The notes under the pieces are model-generated. The model was not told the DNA's origin. It searched no databases and saw nothing but the letters and a program-made list of their open reading frames with translations. 26,404 bases of DNA from an uncultured Eubacteriales bacterium (GTDB lineage Bacteria > Bacillota > Clostridia > Oscillospirales > Acutalibacteraceae), in the NCBI GenBank assembly GCA_934486705.1, contig CAKSQS010000036.1:1-26404 (forward strand), in the 5' to 3' direction. A program made the position numbers and the translations under genes. Shown here piece by piece: positions 15,734 through 23,113 of the stretch (positions are counted from its first letter, which is position 1; each line of letters opens with the position of its first letter).

Positions 15734-16183
15734 ATGAAAAGAATTTTTGCTGTAATTTATGATGTTATGATATTGGCTTTATCGTATTTGCTTTTTAACA
15801 GTATTATTTTCAATATAAGCAGCATTTCGGTAATAAACGGCTCAATAGGCATCATCGGCGGCGCGGATATGCCTACTTTACTTTTTGTTTTGACAAAAAA
15901 TCCGGTTATGTTTCTTATGGAATTATTTATTATTTTCGGAATTTCTACGGCTGTGATTATTACTGTTGTAAGCTTTAAAAATTCATGCAGTATGCGGTTG
16001 TGTATAACAGCAGTAGGGTTTTTGATTATTTCTGCAATTTTATTTATTTTAATACCGCCGCAAACGTATGCAATATCCCTGTTTGTGATGAAGGCGGCGA
16101 TTATTTATGATATTCGTGTACTTTATTATATAGCAACGGCGGCGGAAATTATAATTATTTGCAAAAAGAGGTTTATAAAATGA
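15734..16183 (+). CDS. Small membrane protein with an OadB-like GIIGGAD motif
   Basis: A 149-residue protein with four to five membrane segments. Residues 39-48 read GIIGGADMPT, nearly identical to the GIIGGADGPT signature of the beta subunit of sodium-pumping decarboxylases (OadB/GcdB). The rest of that 370-residue transporter is absent. Short clostridial proteins with this motif are often labelled decarboxylase beta subunit; the label is doubtful here because no alpha or gamma subunit is near. It follows the previous stop by one base and its stop overlaps the next start (ATGA), so it belongs to the AraC-led operon. Confidence 0.65.
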   Translation: MKRIFAVIYDVMILALSYLLFNSIIFNISSISVINGSIGIIGGADMPTLLFVLTKNPVMFLMELFIIFGISTAVIITVVSFKNSCSMRLCITAVGFLIISAILFILIPPQTYAISLFVMKAAIIYDIRVLYYIATAAEIIIICKKRFIK

Positions 16184-16605
16184 ATAGCGCTGAAAACAGA
16201 ATAGCGGAGTTGGAAAAAAGAATTACAGAGCTTGAAGAAAAGTTGGAAAATGTGATGATTTACTCAGAGGGGGCAAATGTATCGTTTAATAATTCTGATA
16301 TAAATATGCTGCAAATTCTCGGCGACGGGGCGAATATTGCGCTTGAAAATGTCTCGCTTGACAGTGTGGAAATTTCCGGCGACGGAAACAATGTAGCCTT
16401 TTCCGATTGTCCTATTGCCGCTTGTGCAAACGGGAACGAATCCGGCCTTGACGATATCGAGGACAGAGCCGATGATTTGGATTGCCGTATAGAAGATATA
16501 AAATGCGCGGCACTGGACGCAAAAGCCATTTTAGATGAAGTGCAGGCACATTTTGATAAGCTCTCGACCGAAATCGAAAGTCTAAAAGCCGAAAGCGAGG
16601 AATAA
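16180..16605 (+). CDS. Coiled-coil protein with internal beta repeats (unknown function)
   Basis: The 141-residue acidic, soluble protein starts with a coiled coil (IAELEKRITELEEKLENV). It continues with about three repeats of an Asn/Gly-containing beta unit (GANVSFNNSDI, GDGANIALENVSL, GDGNNVAFSDC) and ends in a long acidic helical part (about 84-141). ATG 16180 overlaps the previous stop and has AAGAGG eight bases upstream; the longer in-frame start at 16159 lacks support. I recognise no family. A remnant of a second copy lies at 17188-17241, so the gene was once duplicated together with neighbours. Confidence 0.65.
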   Translation: MNSAENRIAELEKRITELEEKLENVMIYSEGANVSFNNSDINMLQILGDGANIALENVSLDSVEISGDGNNVAFSDCPIAACANGNESGLDDIEDRADDLDCRIEDIKCAALDAKAILDEVQAHFDKLSTEIESLKAESEE

Positions 16606-16607
16606 AA

Positions 16608-17051
16608 ATGCGCGCTCCGTTTCAGATTTTAGCCGTTCCCTACCGTTTTATAAAAGGTGAATTGTGTTTTTGCGTGTTTCGCCGCGCAGACTCTGACATT
16701 TGGCAATTTATTGCCGGCGGCGGTGAGAATAACGAAAAACCGTCGGACGCCGCCCTGCGCGAAATAAAAGAAGAAACCGGCGTGACAGCCGAAAAACTCA
16801 CCGAACTCAAAAGTGTCGCTTTCGTTCCGGCGGAAATTGTGACGGAAACCATACGCGCGCATTGGGACAAGAATATCTTTGTTATACCTGAATACAGCTT
16901 TGCTTTTGAGTGCAACGCCGACCCTACCCTTTCGCGCGAACACAGCGAATATAAATGGCTGCCGTATAACGATGCACGAAAACTGCTAAAATGGGATTCT
17001 AACAAAGTGGCAATGTATGAAATCATGTGCAGGTTGAGGAACTACGAATGA
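16608..17051 (+). CDS. NUDIX hydrolase
   Basis: The 147-residue protein carries a complete Nudix box: G-x5-E-x7-REIKEETGV starting in IAGGGENNE (about 36-58). Nudix enzymes hydrolyse nucleoside diphosphate-linked substrates at the cell's housecleaning level; which one cannot be told. ATG 16608 lies two bases after the previous stop and has GAGG upstream. Its end overlaps the start of the truncated methyltransferase by four bases, so it is part of the same rightward run. Confidence 0.88.
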   Translation: MRAPFQILAVPYRFIKGELCFCVFRRADSDIWQFIAGGGENNEKPSDAALREIKEETGVTAEKLTELKSVAFVPAEIVTETIRAHWDKNIFVIPEYSFAFECNADPTLSREHSEYKWLPYNDARKLLKWDSNKVAMYEIMCRLRNYE

Positions 17052-17212
17052 CAGAACAAAACATTTTTGACGACCAAACATTCTTTACGGAATATCAGAA
17101 ATTGCGCGATAACAGGGCAAATTACAATAATTTGATAGAGCAGCCGGCAATGAAAAAACTAATGCCCGATACAGCAGGTAAATCTGTTTTGATAAACTTT
17201 CGGAAGAAATAG
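17048..17212 (+). pseudogene. Truncated SAM-dependent methyltransferase (N-terminal fragment)
   Basis: ATG 17048 overlaps the NUDIX stop (ATGA) and encodes MTEQNIFDDQTFFTEYQKLR through PDTAGKSVL, the usual start of a class I SAM-dependent methyltransferase up to the first strand. At the point where DLGCG is expected, the sequence switches to the last codons of a gene homologous to the 141-aa coiled-coil protein, read in another frame. The methyltransferase frame stops six codons later at 17210-17212. About 80% of the enzyme, including the SAM-binding motif, is missing, so it cannot be active. Confidence 0.75.
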
Positions 17213-17241
17213 AGGGCTTGAAATCCGAATGTGAAGGATAA
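17188..17241 (+). pseudogene. C-terminal remnant of a second copy of the coiled-coil gene
   Basis: Read in frame from 17188, the codons give FDKLSEEIEGLKSECEG and stop, against FDKLSTEIESLKAESEE at the end of the gene at 16180-16605. Eleven of the last 16 residues are identical, and the DNA is clearly similar through ATAAAAA after the stop. The junction with the methyltransferase fragment lies in a shared TTTTG run, suggesting a deletion between short homologies. Confidence 0.75.
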
Positions 17242-17280
17242 AAACCGCTATTCCGTACTGATGAATTGGAGTTGTTTAAT

Positions 17281-17838
17281 ATGACATTTTATCACGGTAG
17301 CCCTGTTGCGAGGCTTAGTGAATTGCAGCCGTTCTTATCTGAACACGGCAGACCGTATATATATTTTTCAACCGATCCGTTGGTTGCACTTTTATATGCG
17401 GTAAAGCCTGTCCCAAAACCGTTTAGTTTTTATCCCTACGGTTTTGATAGAGGTAATAATCTAACTTATTCAGAATATTACGAAAATGCCTTTTATGATT
17501 TATATAAAGGCAATGTCGGATATTTATATGAGTGTGATAATTTAAAAGAGATAACCACCCCGACCCAAATAAGCTGTGCGTATGCGACCGCAAAGCCTAT
17601 AAAAGTTGACAGAATAACGGTAATTCCGGATCTCTTTGCGTTTTACAAGGAGCAGGAAAACAAAGGATTGTTCCGCATTAAATCCAAAAAAGATATTTCC
17701 GAAAAGGAAATGAATTTTGTTTTTGGTGAATTAAGGAAAGATGTTGAAAACAACAATCTGAAAAACTTGCCGCAACACGAAATGAGCATTTTTATTAAAA
17801 AGCACTTTCCGACAGTTTGGGAAACAGCAAAAGATTAA
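17281..17838 (+). CDS. Putative ADP-ribosyltransferase-fold protein (uncharacterised)
   Basis: A 185-residue soluble protein. The N-terminal part FYHGSP, then RPYIYFSTDPLVALLYA, resembles the first conserved blocks of ADP-ribosyltransferase-fold families (His near the start, then a Tyr/Ser strand-helix unit). The catalytic Glu is not obvious; Glu residues near FGELRKD are candidates. I chose ATG 17281, which has GGAG nine bases upstream, over the TTG at 17266. The gene follows the deletion scar of the duplicated module and may once have been part of it. The fold assignment is tentative. Confidence 0.5.
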   Translation: MTFYHGSPVARLSELQPFLSEHGRPYIYFSTDPLVALLYAVKPVPKPFSFYPYGFDRGNNLTYSEYYENAFYDLYKGNVGYLYECDNLKEITTPTQISCAYATAKPIKVDRITVIPDLFAFYKEQENKGLFRIKSKKDISEKEMNFVFGELRKDVENNNLKNLPQHEMSIFIKKHFPTVWETAKD

Positions 17839-18044
17839 ATTGTGGCGAACGGGTAAACAGTCTTTGTATATGTACAGAAAACAATTCGAAATATTACATA
17901 TTTAAAATAAGTTAATATTTCCCAATCTTTTTGATTTTCCGTGTCTATATAGTTGAAGGCTTTCGAAAACGCAAAAACAATATTGCCATATTGGTATACG
18001 CCTATAATTGAGAAAGTTAAAAATGTTGTAACGGAGTAATTACT

Positions 18045-18569
18045 ATGAGTGTGATAGAAACCGAAAGATTAATTTTAAGACCGCTTACCGATAATGATGC
18101 GGAAGAAATGTTTAAAAACTGGACTTGGGACGAAAGAGTAGCAAGATATTGCCGCTGGCATCCGCATGGCAGCGTTCAGGAAACAAAAGAATTGCTGAAA
18201 ATGTATAAAAACCAAGCCGAAAAAGGATTTGATTTTCGGTGGGGCATTGAACTTAAAAGCAACAGTGAGTTAATCGGAATTATTGATGTTGTCGATCTTT
18301 CAGAGGACAAAAAGACCGCAGAAATCGGTTACAATTTAGCTTATGATTATTGGAATAACGGTTATGCAACCGAGGCGCTGGGCGGAGTAATTAACAACCT
18401 TTTTAATAACGGTGTGAATAGAATTATCGCCAAGCACCACATAGATAATCCTGCTTCCGGCAAAGTTATGGAAAAGTGCGGTATGAGATTTACAGGTTTA
18501 TCAAAAACCCAAGCAAAATTCGGTTCGGATGAAGAATGCGATGTGAAGTGCTATGAACTCTGCAAATGA
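18045..18569 (+). CDS. GNAT-family N-acetyltransferase (RimJ/RimL type)
   Basis: The 174-residue protein starts with IETERLILRPLTDNDAEEMF, the hallmark of RimJ/RimL-type acetyltransferases. Its acetyl-CoA-binding region is in EIGYNLAYDYWNNGYATEAL, followed by IIAKHHIDNPASGKVMEKCG. It would transfer an acetyl group from acetyl-CoA to an unknown amine. The ATG has GGAG about nine bases upstream. A TATAAT-like box lies at 18003-18008, but a well-spaced -35 is lacking. It overlaps the next gene by 17 bases. Confidence 0.88.
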   Translation: MSVIETERLILRPLTDNDAEEMFKNWTWDERVARYCRWHPHGSVQETKELLKMYKNQAEKGFDFRWGIELKSNSELIGIIDVVDLSEDKKTAEIGYNLAYDYWNNGYATEALGGVINNLFNNGVNRIIAKHHIDNPASGKVMEKCGMRFTGLSKTQAKFGSDEECDVKCYELCK

Positions 18570-19176
18570 ATCGTTTATGAATAATCGCATTATTGTTGAC
18601 ATCTCAAATTTTATATTTGTTTCCAACAAGCCACAAAAGGTTGACGCTATTTTTCTGCCGGGCGGTTCACACCCAGAGCAGCCGGAATATGCGGCAAAGC
18701 TGTATGATAAAGGCTTTGCTGAATATGTTATCCCGTCGGGCGGCGTTAGTGTAAAACGGGATAAATGGCCCGGTGTGCGTTCAAAGGCAGAAATATACAG
18801 CGGCGACTACAAAACCGACTGTGAATTTTTCACCGATGTACTGATAAAAAGCGGCGTACCGAGAACGGCAATTTTCGGCGAGGAGAAGTCAGGTCATACA
18901 CGAGATAACGCCTTTTTCTCCCGAAAAATTGTGAATGATAACAGTCTTGAAATTAAAACGGCAATAATCGCTTGCAAAGCGTTTCACGCTCGGCGCTGCC
19001 TTATGCTTTATCAGTTGGCTTTCCCAGATACTGAATTTATTGTCTGCCCGGTGCATTGCTATAATATCACGAAAAATAACTGGTACACAACCGAACAGGG
19101 AATAAACCGTGTTCTTGGTGAGCTTGCCCGTTGCGGTAATCAGTTTGTGGGCGATATTAAGGAGTATTTGTTATGA
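18553..19176 (+). CDS. YdcF family protein (DUF218)
   Basis: A 207-residue protein of the YdcF/SanA/ElyC superfamily. It shows DAIFLPGGS, then YVIPSGGVS, a conserved acidic and His-containing segment (GEEKSGHTRDNAFF), and IIACKAFHARRCLMLYQLAFP. No signal peptide or membrane segment is visible, so it is the cytosolic type. The biochemical role of these proteins is uncertain; nucleotide or SAM binding has been proposed. The start inside the GNAT gene is supported by the N-terminal sequence, though its ribosome-binding site is weak. Confidence 0.8.
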   Translation: MNSANESFMNNRIIVDISNFIFVSNKPQKVDAIFLPGGSHPEQPEYAAKLYDKGFAEYVIPSGGVSVKRDKWPGVRSKAEIYSGDYKTDCEFFTDVLIKSGVPRTAIFGEEKSGHTRDNAFFSRKIVNDNSLEIKTAIIACKAFHARRCLMLYQLAFPDTEFIVCPVHCYNITKNNWYTTEQGINRVLGELARCGNQFVGDIKEYLL

Positions 19177-20234
19177 CTAAGCAAATCGAAGATTATATAA
19201 AAGAAAACCTAACAGGAGAAGATCAAGCAGTAGCATTTGAGTTTATCTCTTTTTTACGAAGTAACAATATTGAATTTTACAAGGACAACGCTTCTTGTTG
19301 GAATGATAAAATATATTATTGGCTCAAATTCAAAAATGAATGTGTTGCTTTCATTGCTATTAAAGATCCTGACGAACCTAAAAATCTTTGGACGGTTTGG
19401 TCTGATGATTGTAAAGTTTTTGAAGCGGACATTGTGGACGGCAAAATAAAAAACACCGCTTGGAAACATATTGATTTTTGCGGTCATTGTGGCTCTTGCT
19501 CGGGCGGCAAGAGTAAGGTTATCTTCGGAAAAGAATTTCATGAAGTTTGCGGTTGTACATTTAGAATAGATAATCCCGGTCGGAATGATTTGCCTTTTCT
19601 AAAGAAGATTGTTGAATTATGCAAGCTATATATTTCAAATAACGGTATAATTGAACATTACGATCTGCTTATTGACGAAAACAATGACCCCGTGCGCGAC
19701 CCGGAGCCGCTGCTGGAATATATGGACAAATGGGACGGGCGACAGTTTATTGATTCGTTGCAGTTGACAAAAGAAAAATCCGTGCTTGAAATCGGCGTGG
19801 GAACAGGACGGCTCGCGGTTCGCGCGGCACCCGAATGTCGTGAATTTTGCGGCATTGATCTTTCGCCGAAAACCATAAAACGGGCAAAGGAAAACCTCAA
19901 TAATCAAACGAATGTAACGCTTGTTTGCGGCAATTTTACAGAATACAATTTTGAACACAAATTTGATGTGATTTATTCTTCACTCACCTTTATGCACATA
20001 AAGGATAAGCAAACAGCAATCAATAAAGTAAAGTCGTTGTTAAATATCGGTGGTCGGTTTGTGCTTTCCATAGACAAAAATCAAAGCGATACCATTGATT
20101 ACGAAACGCGGAAAATCAAAATCTATCCTGATAATAAAGAAAATATTGTGAAGTATATCACCCAAAGCGAGATGAATTTAATAAAAGTATTTGAAACAGA
20201 TTTTGCTTTTATTTTTATTGCGGAAATGAAATAA
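19173..20234 (+). CDS. Fusion protein: Cys-rich unknown domain plus SAM-dependent methyltransferase
   Basis: The first about 158 residues (starting MTKQIEDYIKENLTGEDQAV) resemble a small free-standing clostridial protein of unknown function. They include a possible metal-binding cluster (CGHCGSC, later CGC). Residues about 160-353 form a class I methyltransferase: IIEHYDLLIDENNDPV, motif I VLEIGVGTGRLA, an acidic SAM-ribose residue in GIDLSP, and FDVIYSSLTFMH. Free-standing versions of the second part usually start at the equivalent of this IIEHYD, from memory with Met in the first position, so the two genes have probably merged. ATG 19173 overlaps the YdcF stop by four bases. Confidence 0.78.
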   Translation: MTKQIEDYIKENLTGEDQAVAFEFISFLRSNNIEFYKDNASCWNDKIYYWLKFKNECVAFIAIKDPDEPKNLWTVWSDDCKVFEADIVDGKIKNTAWKHIDFCGHCGSCSGGKSKVIFGKEFHEVCGCTFRIDNPGRNDLPFLKKIVELCKLYISNNGIIEHYDLLIDENNDPVRDPEPLLEYMDKWDGRQFIDSLQLTKEKSVLEIGVGTGRLAVRAAPECREFCGIDLSPKTIKRAKENLNNQTNVTLVCGNFTEYNFEHKFDVIYSSLTFMHIKDKQTAINKVKSLLNIGGRFVLSIDKNQSDTIDYETRKIKIYPDNKENIVKYITQSEMNLIKVFETDFAFIFIAEMK

Positions 20235-20287
20235 AATAATTCTTAATGCTGATGCATATGAAGTACCTTCTGCCGCAGCTTTCATAC

Positions 20288-20316
20288 TTGACATTTTTTT
20301 GCGTTTGCGCTATACT
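20288..20316 (+). promoter_or_regulatory. Strong promoter of the fic-recombinase operon
   Basis: TTGACA (20288-20293) and TATACT (20311-20316) are 17 bases apart, about 38 bases before the fic start. The direct repeat ACTGATA occurs at 20314-20320 and 20324-20330, ten bases apart, overlapping the -10 and likely start point. It may be an operator. Confidence 0.7.
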
Positions 20317-20353
20317 GATATAAACTGATACTTTGTTATATCGGGAGGCCGCT

Positions 20354-21514
20354 ATGGACATTAAAATCTTTACCGAAATTTTAAAAGATAAGCATTTTCA
20401 AGACTATAAAAAGCTCAAATACAAGTACGGTGCGGATTTTGACAGTTTTCTTAAAACCTTGGAAGAATTGTATTATAAGCCTTTGCCTCTTTATGATTTT
20501 GACGGCAACAATATTGTTTTTACAGAATCCTTTAACGCCGTCAATCAAAACGCGGTAAAGCTGTTATTACAACCGCAGGATACGCATTACGGAATCAAAG
20601 CCGCCGAGGAGGAAATACTATCCACTTCGGCTATTGAAAGCGTGGATTTCAGCCGTGACAGTGTGCGCAAAATTCTAAAAGGCATGGCACCTGACGGCGA
20701 GCAGGAAAACAGAATCTTAGGCATCAAGCATGGGCTTGAATTTATTGCCGATACCGCCAACAAAATAACCGAGGACAATTTATATAGGCTTTATATGATG
20801 ACTGTTGGAGATTTTCTAACCAATGACGATAAATTGTTAGAGGGCAAATTTTACAGACACGATACGGTTTATGTTGTCAGCGATCATATTGAGCATTCAG
20901 GTCTTGACGCTCAAAAAGTGCCTAAGTTTATGAAGTCGCTTATCGCATTTGCTAATGCCGAGGATGAAATTAACGATTTAATTAAGGCAGCAGTCATTCA
21001 TTTTTACATTGGCTTTGTGCATCCGTATTTTGACGGGAACGGCAGAATTGCACGGCTCGTTCATTTATGGTTTTTAATTCAAAAGGGTTATCGGTCGGCA
21101 CTGTTTATTCCGTTTTCAAGCAGGATCGAAAAAAGCCGCAAAGCATATTATGACGCATACACGGTAATTGAAGAAAACAGAAAATTAAGCGACAAGATAG
21201 ATGTAACCCCGTTTATTCTTTACTTCATAAACAATGTTTACAATAAGATGAATGAGGGTTTTACCGCCGTTGAAACCTTAACTGTTTATGATGACGCCGT
21301 TAAAGACGGGAAAATAACCGAAAAAGAAACAAAGCTTTGGAGATTTGTGCTGTCAGCTTACGGTACAGGTGAATTTTCAACAAAGCGACTCGAAAAAGAT
21401 TTTGGGGACGCTGCCTATGCAACGATCCGAGGTTTTGTTTTAAAGTTTGAAAAGCTTGGACTTCTTTCCTCTGTAAAATACGGTCCGCGAGTTAAATACA
21501 AGGTTGTTAAATAA
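20354..21514 (+). CDS. Fic family protein
   Basis: The 386-residue protein contains the full Fic motif HPYFDGNGRIAR (about 223-234), whose His drives transfer of AMP or a related group from a nucleotide to a protein hydroxyl. A likely N-terminal inhibitory helix motif is STSAIES (about 90-96), close to the (S/T)xxxE(G/N) rule but with Ser in place of Gly/Asn. A winged-helix-like C-terminal end (TGEFSTKRLEKDFGDAAYAT) suggests DNA binding or autoregulation. ATG 20354 is chosen for GGGAGG six bases upstream. It is followed after 12 bases by the recombinase gene, under the same promoter. Confidence 0.9.
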   Translation: MDIKIFTEILKDKHFQDYKKLKYKYGADFDSFLKTLEELYYKPLPLYDFDGNNIVFTESFNAVNQNAVKLLLQPQDTHYGIKAAEEEILSTSAIESVDFSRDSVRKILKGMAPDGEQENRILGIKHGLEFIADTANKITEDNLYRLYMMTVGDFLTNDDKLLEGKFYRHDTVYVVSDHIEHSGLDAQKVPKFMKSLIAFANAEDEINDLIKAAVIHFYIGFVHPYFDGNGRIARLVHLWFLIQKGYRSALFIPFSSRIEKSRKAYYDAYTVIEENRKLSDKIDVTPFILYFINNVYNKMNEGFTAVETLTVYDDAVKDGKITEKETKLWRFVLSAYGTGEFSTKRLEKDFGDAAYATIRGFVLKFEKLGLLSSVKYGPRVKYKVVK

Positions 21515-21526
21515 GGCGGTGAGAAA

Positions 21527-23080
21527 ATGACAGGAGTGATATATGCGAGGTATTCAAGTGATAATCAGCGTGAAGAGTCCATTGAAGGTCAGTTGCGTGA
21601 GTGCAAAGTATTTGCCGAAAAGAACGGTATTCAAATTATCGACACATACATTTATAGGGCAATGTCAGCTAAAACCGATAACCGCCCGGATTTTCAAAAG
21701 ATGATTAAAGACAGCGCAAAGCAGCAGTTTGAAACTGTCATTGTATGGAAACTCGACCGTTTTGCGCGTAACCGTTACGACTTGGCACATTATAAAAGCA
21801 TTTTGAAAAGAAATAATGTCCGTGTACTTTCTGCCACCGAAGCCATTTCACAAGGCGCAGAAGGCATCATCCTTGAATCTGTTTTGGAAGGTATGGCGGA
21901 GTATTATTCTGCGGAGTTGGCAGAAAAAGTTATCCGCGGACAGACCGAAAACGCATTGAGTTGCCGGTTTAACGGCGGAACTGTTCCTGTCGGATATAAC
22001 ATTGTAAATCAGCATTTTGTTGTTAATAATGAGACCGCACCGTTAGTTCTTTCGGCATACAAAATGTATGATGAAGGAAAAACTATGCAAGAGATTGCCG
22101 ATGATTTAAATGTTAAAGGATTGCGGAACACCAGGGGAACAAAGCTGACAATTAACACCGTTTCCAATCTGCTCACCAATAGAAGATATATCGGCGAATA
22201 TGCTTATCGTGATATTGTCGTTCCCGACGGCATCCCCGCTATTGTGCCGAAAGATTTATTTAACCGCGTACAGGAACGCATTGTCAAAAATAAAAAATCA
22301 CCGGCGCGACACCGTGCAGACGAAGAATATATTTTATCAACAAAGCTATACTGCGGAAAATGTATGACATTTATGGTCGGTGAAAGCGGAACGGCGAGGA
22401 ATAAAGAAACCTATCGCTATTACAAATGTCTTTCGGCAAAGCGAAAGCGCGGCTGCGATAAAAAAGCTGTTAAAAAGAAGTGGATTGAGGATATTGTCAT
22501 TGATCAAATTCTCAAATGCATTTGGGATGATAATCTGATTGAAGATGTAACCGACCTTGTTATGAAAATGCAAAGGCAGGAAAACACCGCTGTATCTTTA
22601 CTTAACAAGAGACTTGAAGAAGTTAATAAAAGTATTTCCAATATTCTTTCGGCTATCGAGCAAGGTATTATTACAGCATCCACAAAACAACGCCTTGAAG
22701 AATTGGAAGGTCAAAAGAAGGAACTTGAAATTGAAATCGCACAAGAAAGTATTACCCGCCCGATGCTTGACCGTGACCAGATTAAATTTTGGTTTCATCG
22801 TTTCAGAAAGGTGGATGCATCAAAATCGGAAAATCGCAGAAGGCTTGTTGACAGTTTTGTAAACTCGATAATTCTATATGATGACCGAATAGAGTTTTAT
22901 TTTAATTTTAAAAAGGGTGCGAAAACACTTTCTTTGCCCGACTTCGAAAAAGGTTCGGATATGCTTGACTCTCTCCCACCAAAAATCCTCATTCGTAAGA
23001 ATGGGGATTTTTACTTCTTACCTCTTACCTCTTCACTCTTACCTCAAAATAAAATCGGTAACATGATTTTCGGTAAGTAA
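21527..23080 (+). CDS. Large serine recombinase (integrase of the element), tail encoded by host DNA
   Basis: A 517-residue large serine recombinase. The resolvase domain (1-150) has the nucleophile in YARYSSDN (about Ser10) and conserved arginines in WKLDRFARNR. The recombinase domain (about 160-265) follows, then a zinc ribbon (CGKC ... YYKC ... GCDKK, about 276-315) and a coiled coil (about 355-400). It would integrate and excise the element. The reading frame crosses attR (codons from about 482), so the last about 31 residues come from chromosomal DNA including the old tRNA terminator. In the circular form the frame would instead continue through 10393-10471 and stop there, giving a different tail (511 residues). 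ATG 21527 has GGTGAG upstream. Confidence 0.92.
   Translation: MTGVIYARYSSDNQREESIEGQLRECKVFAEKNGIQIIDTYIYRAMSAKTDNRPDFQKMIKDSAKQQFETVIVWKLDRFARNRYDLAHYKSILKRNNVRVLSATEAISQGAEGIILESVLEGMAEYYSAELAEKVIRGQTENALSCRFNGGTVPVGYNIVNQHFVVNNETAPLVLSAYKMYDEGKTMQEIADDLNVKGLRNTRGTKLTINTVSNLLTNRRYIGEYAYRDIVVPDGIPAIVPKDLFNRVQERIVKNKKSPARHRADEEYILSTKLYCGKCMTFMVGESGTARNKETYRYYKCLSAKRKRGCDKKAVKKKWIEDIVIDQILKCIWDDNLIEDVTDLVMKMQRQENTAVSLLNKRLEEVNKSISNILSAIEQGIITASTKQRLEELEGQKKELEIEIAQESITRPMLDRDQIKFWFHRFRKVDASKSENRRRLVDSFVNSIILYDDRIEFYFNFKKGAKTLSLPDFEKGSDMLDSLPPKILIRKNGDFYFLPLTSSLLPQNKIGNMIFGK
22971..22983 (+). repeat. attR (13-bp direct repeat inside the recombinase gene)
   Basis: This is an exact copy of CTCTCCCACCAAA from the tRNA-Tyr 3' end, read as codons for (S)LPPK in the recombinase. 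It marks the right junction of the element. Confidence 0.8.
22982..23012 (+). terminator. Displaced original terminator of the tRNA-Thr/tRNA-Tyr operon
   Basis: A 13-bp stem with one wobble pair (22982-22994 with 22999-23011), loop GTAA and a T tract starts at the end of attR. In the uninterrupted chromosome it would follow the tRNA-Tyr CCA end directly. It now lies inside the recombinase reading frame, 66 bases before its stop codon. Confidence 0.72.
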
Positions 23081-23113
23081 TAGGTGCGGTGCGGCTTTGC
23101 CGCCGATTATGAA

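Larger units (their letters stand above)
10380..22983. mobile_element. Integrative mobilizable element in tRNA-Tyr, serine recombinase type
   Basis: The 13-bp repeat CTCTCCCACCAAA occurs at the tRNA-Tyr 3' end (10380-10392) and at 22971-22983. Between the copies lie a relaxase, a MobC-like gene, a candidate oriT, varied cargo genes, and a large serine recombinase whose gene crosses the right repeat. A hairpin terminator immediately right of the second repeat (22982-23012) looks like the original terminator of the tRNA operon, separated from it by the insertion. The element is AT-richer than the flanking core genes. No replication initiator, coupling protein or mating-channel genes are visible, so it is classed as mobilizable, not self-conjugative. 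Confidence 0.82.

Noticed and set aside
15734..16183. Beta subunit of a sodium-pumping decarboxylase
   Set aside because: Only the GIIGGAD motif matches; the protein is less than half the required length and no partner subunits are near.
17983..18008. Promoter TTGCCA/TATAAT before the GNAT gene
   Set aside because: The spacing is 14 bases, too short for a normal sigma-A promoter; left unannotated.
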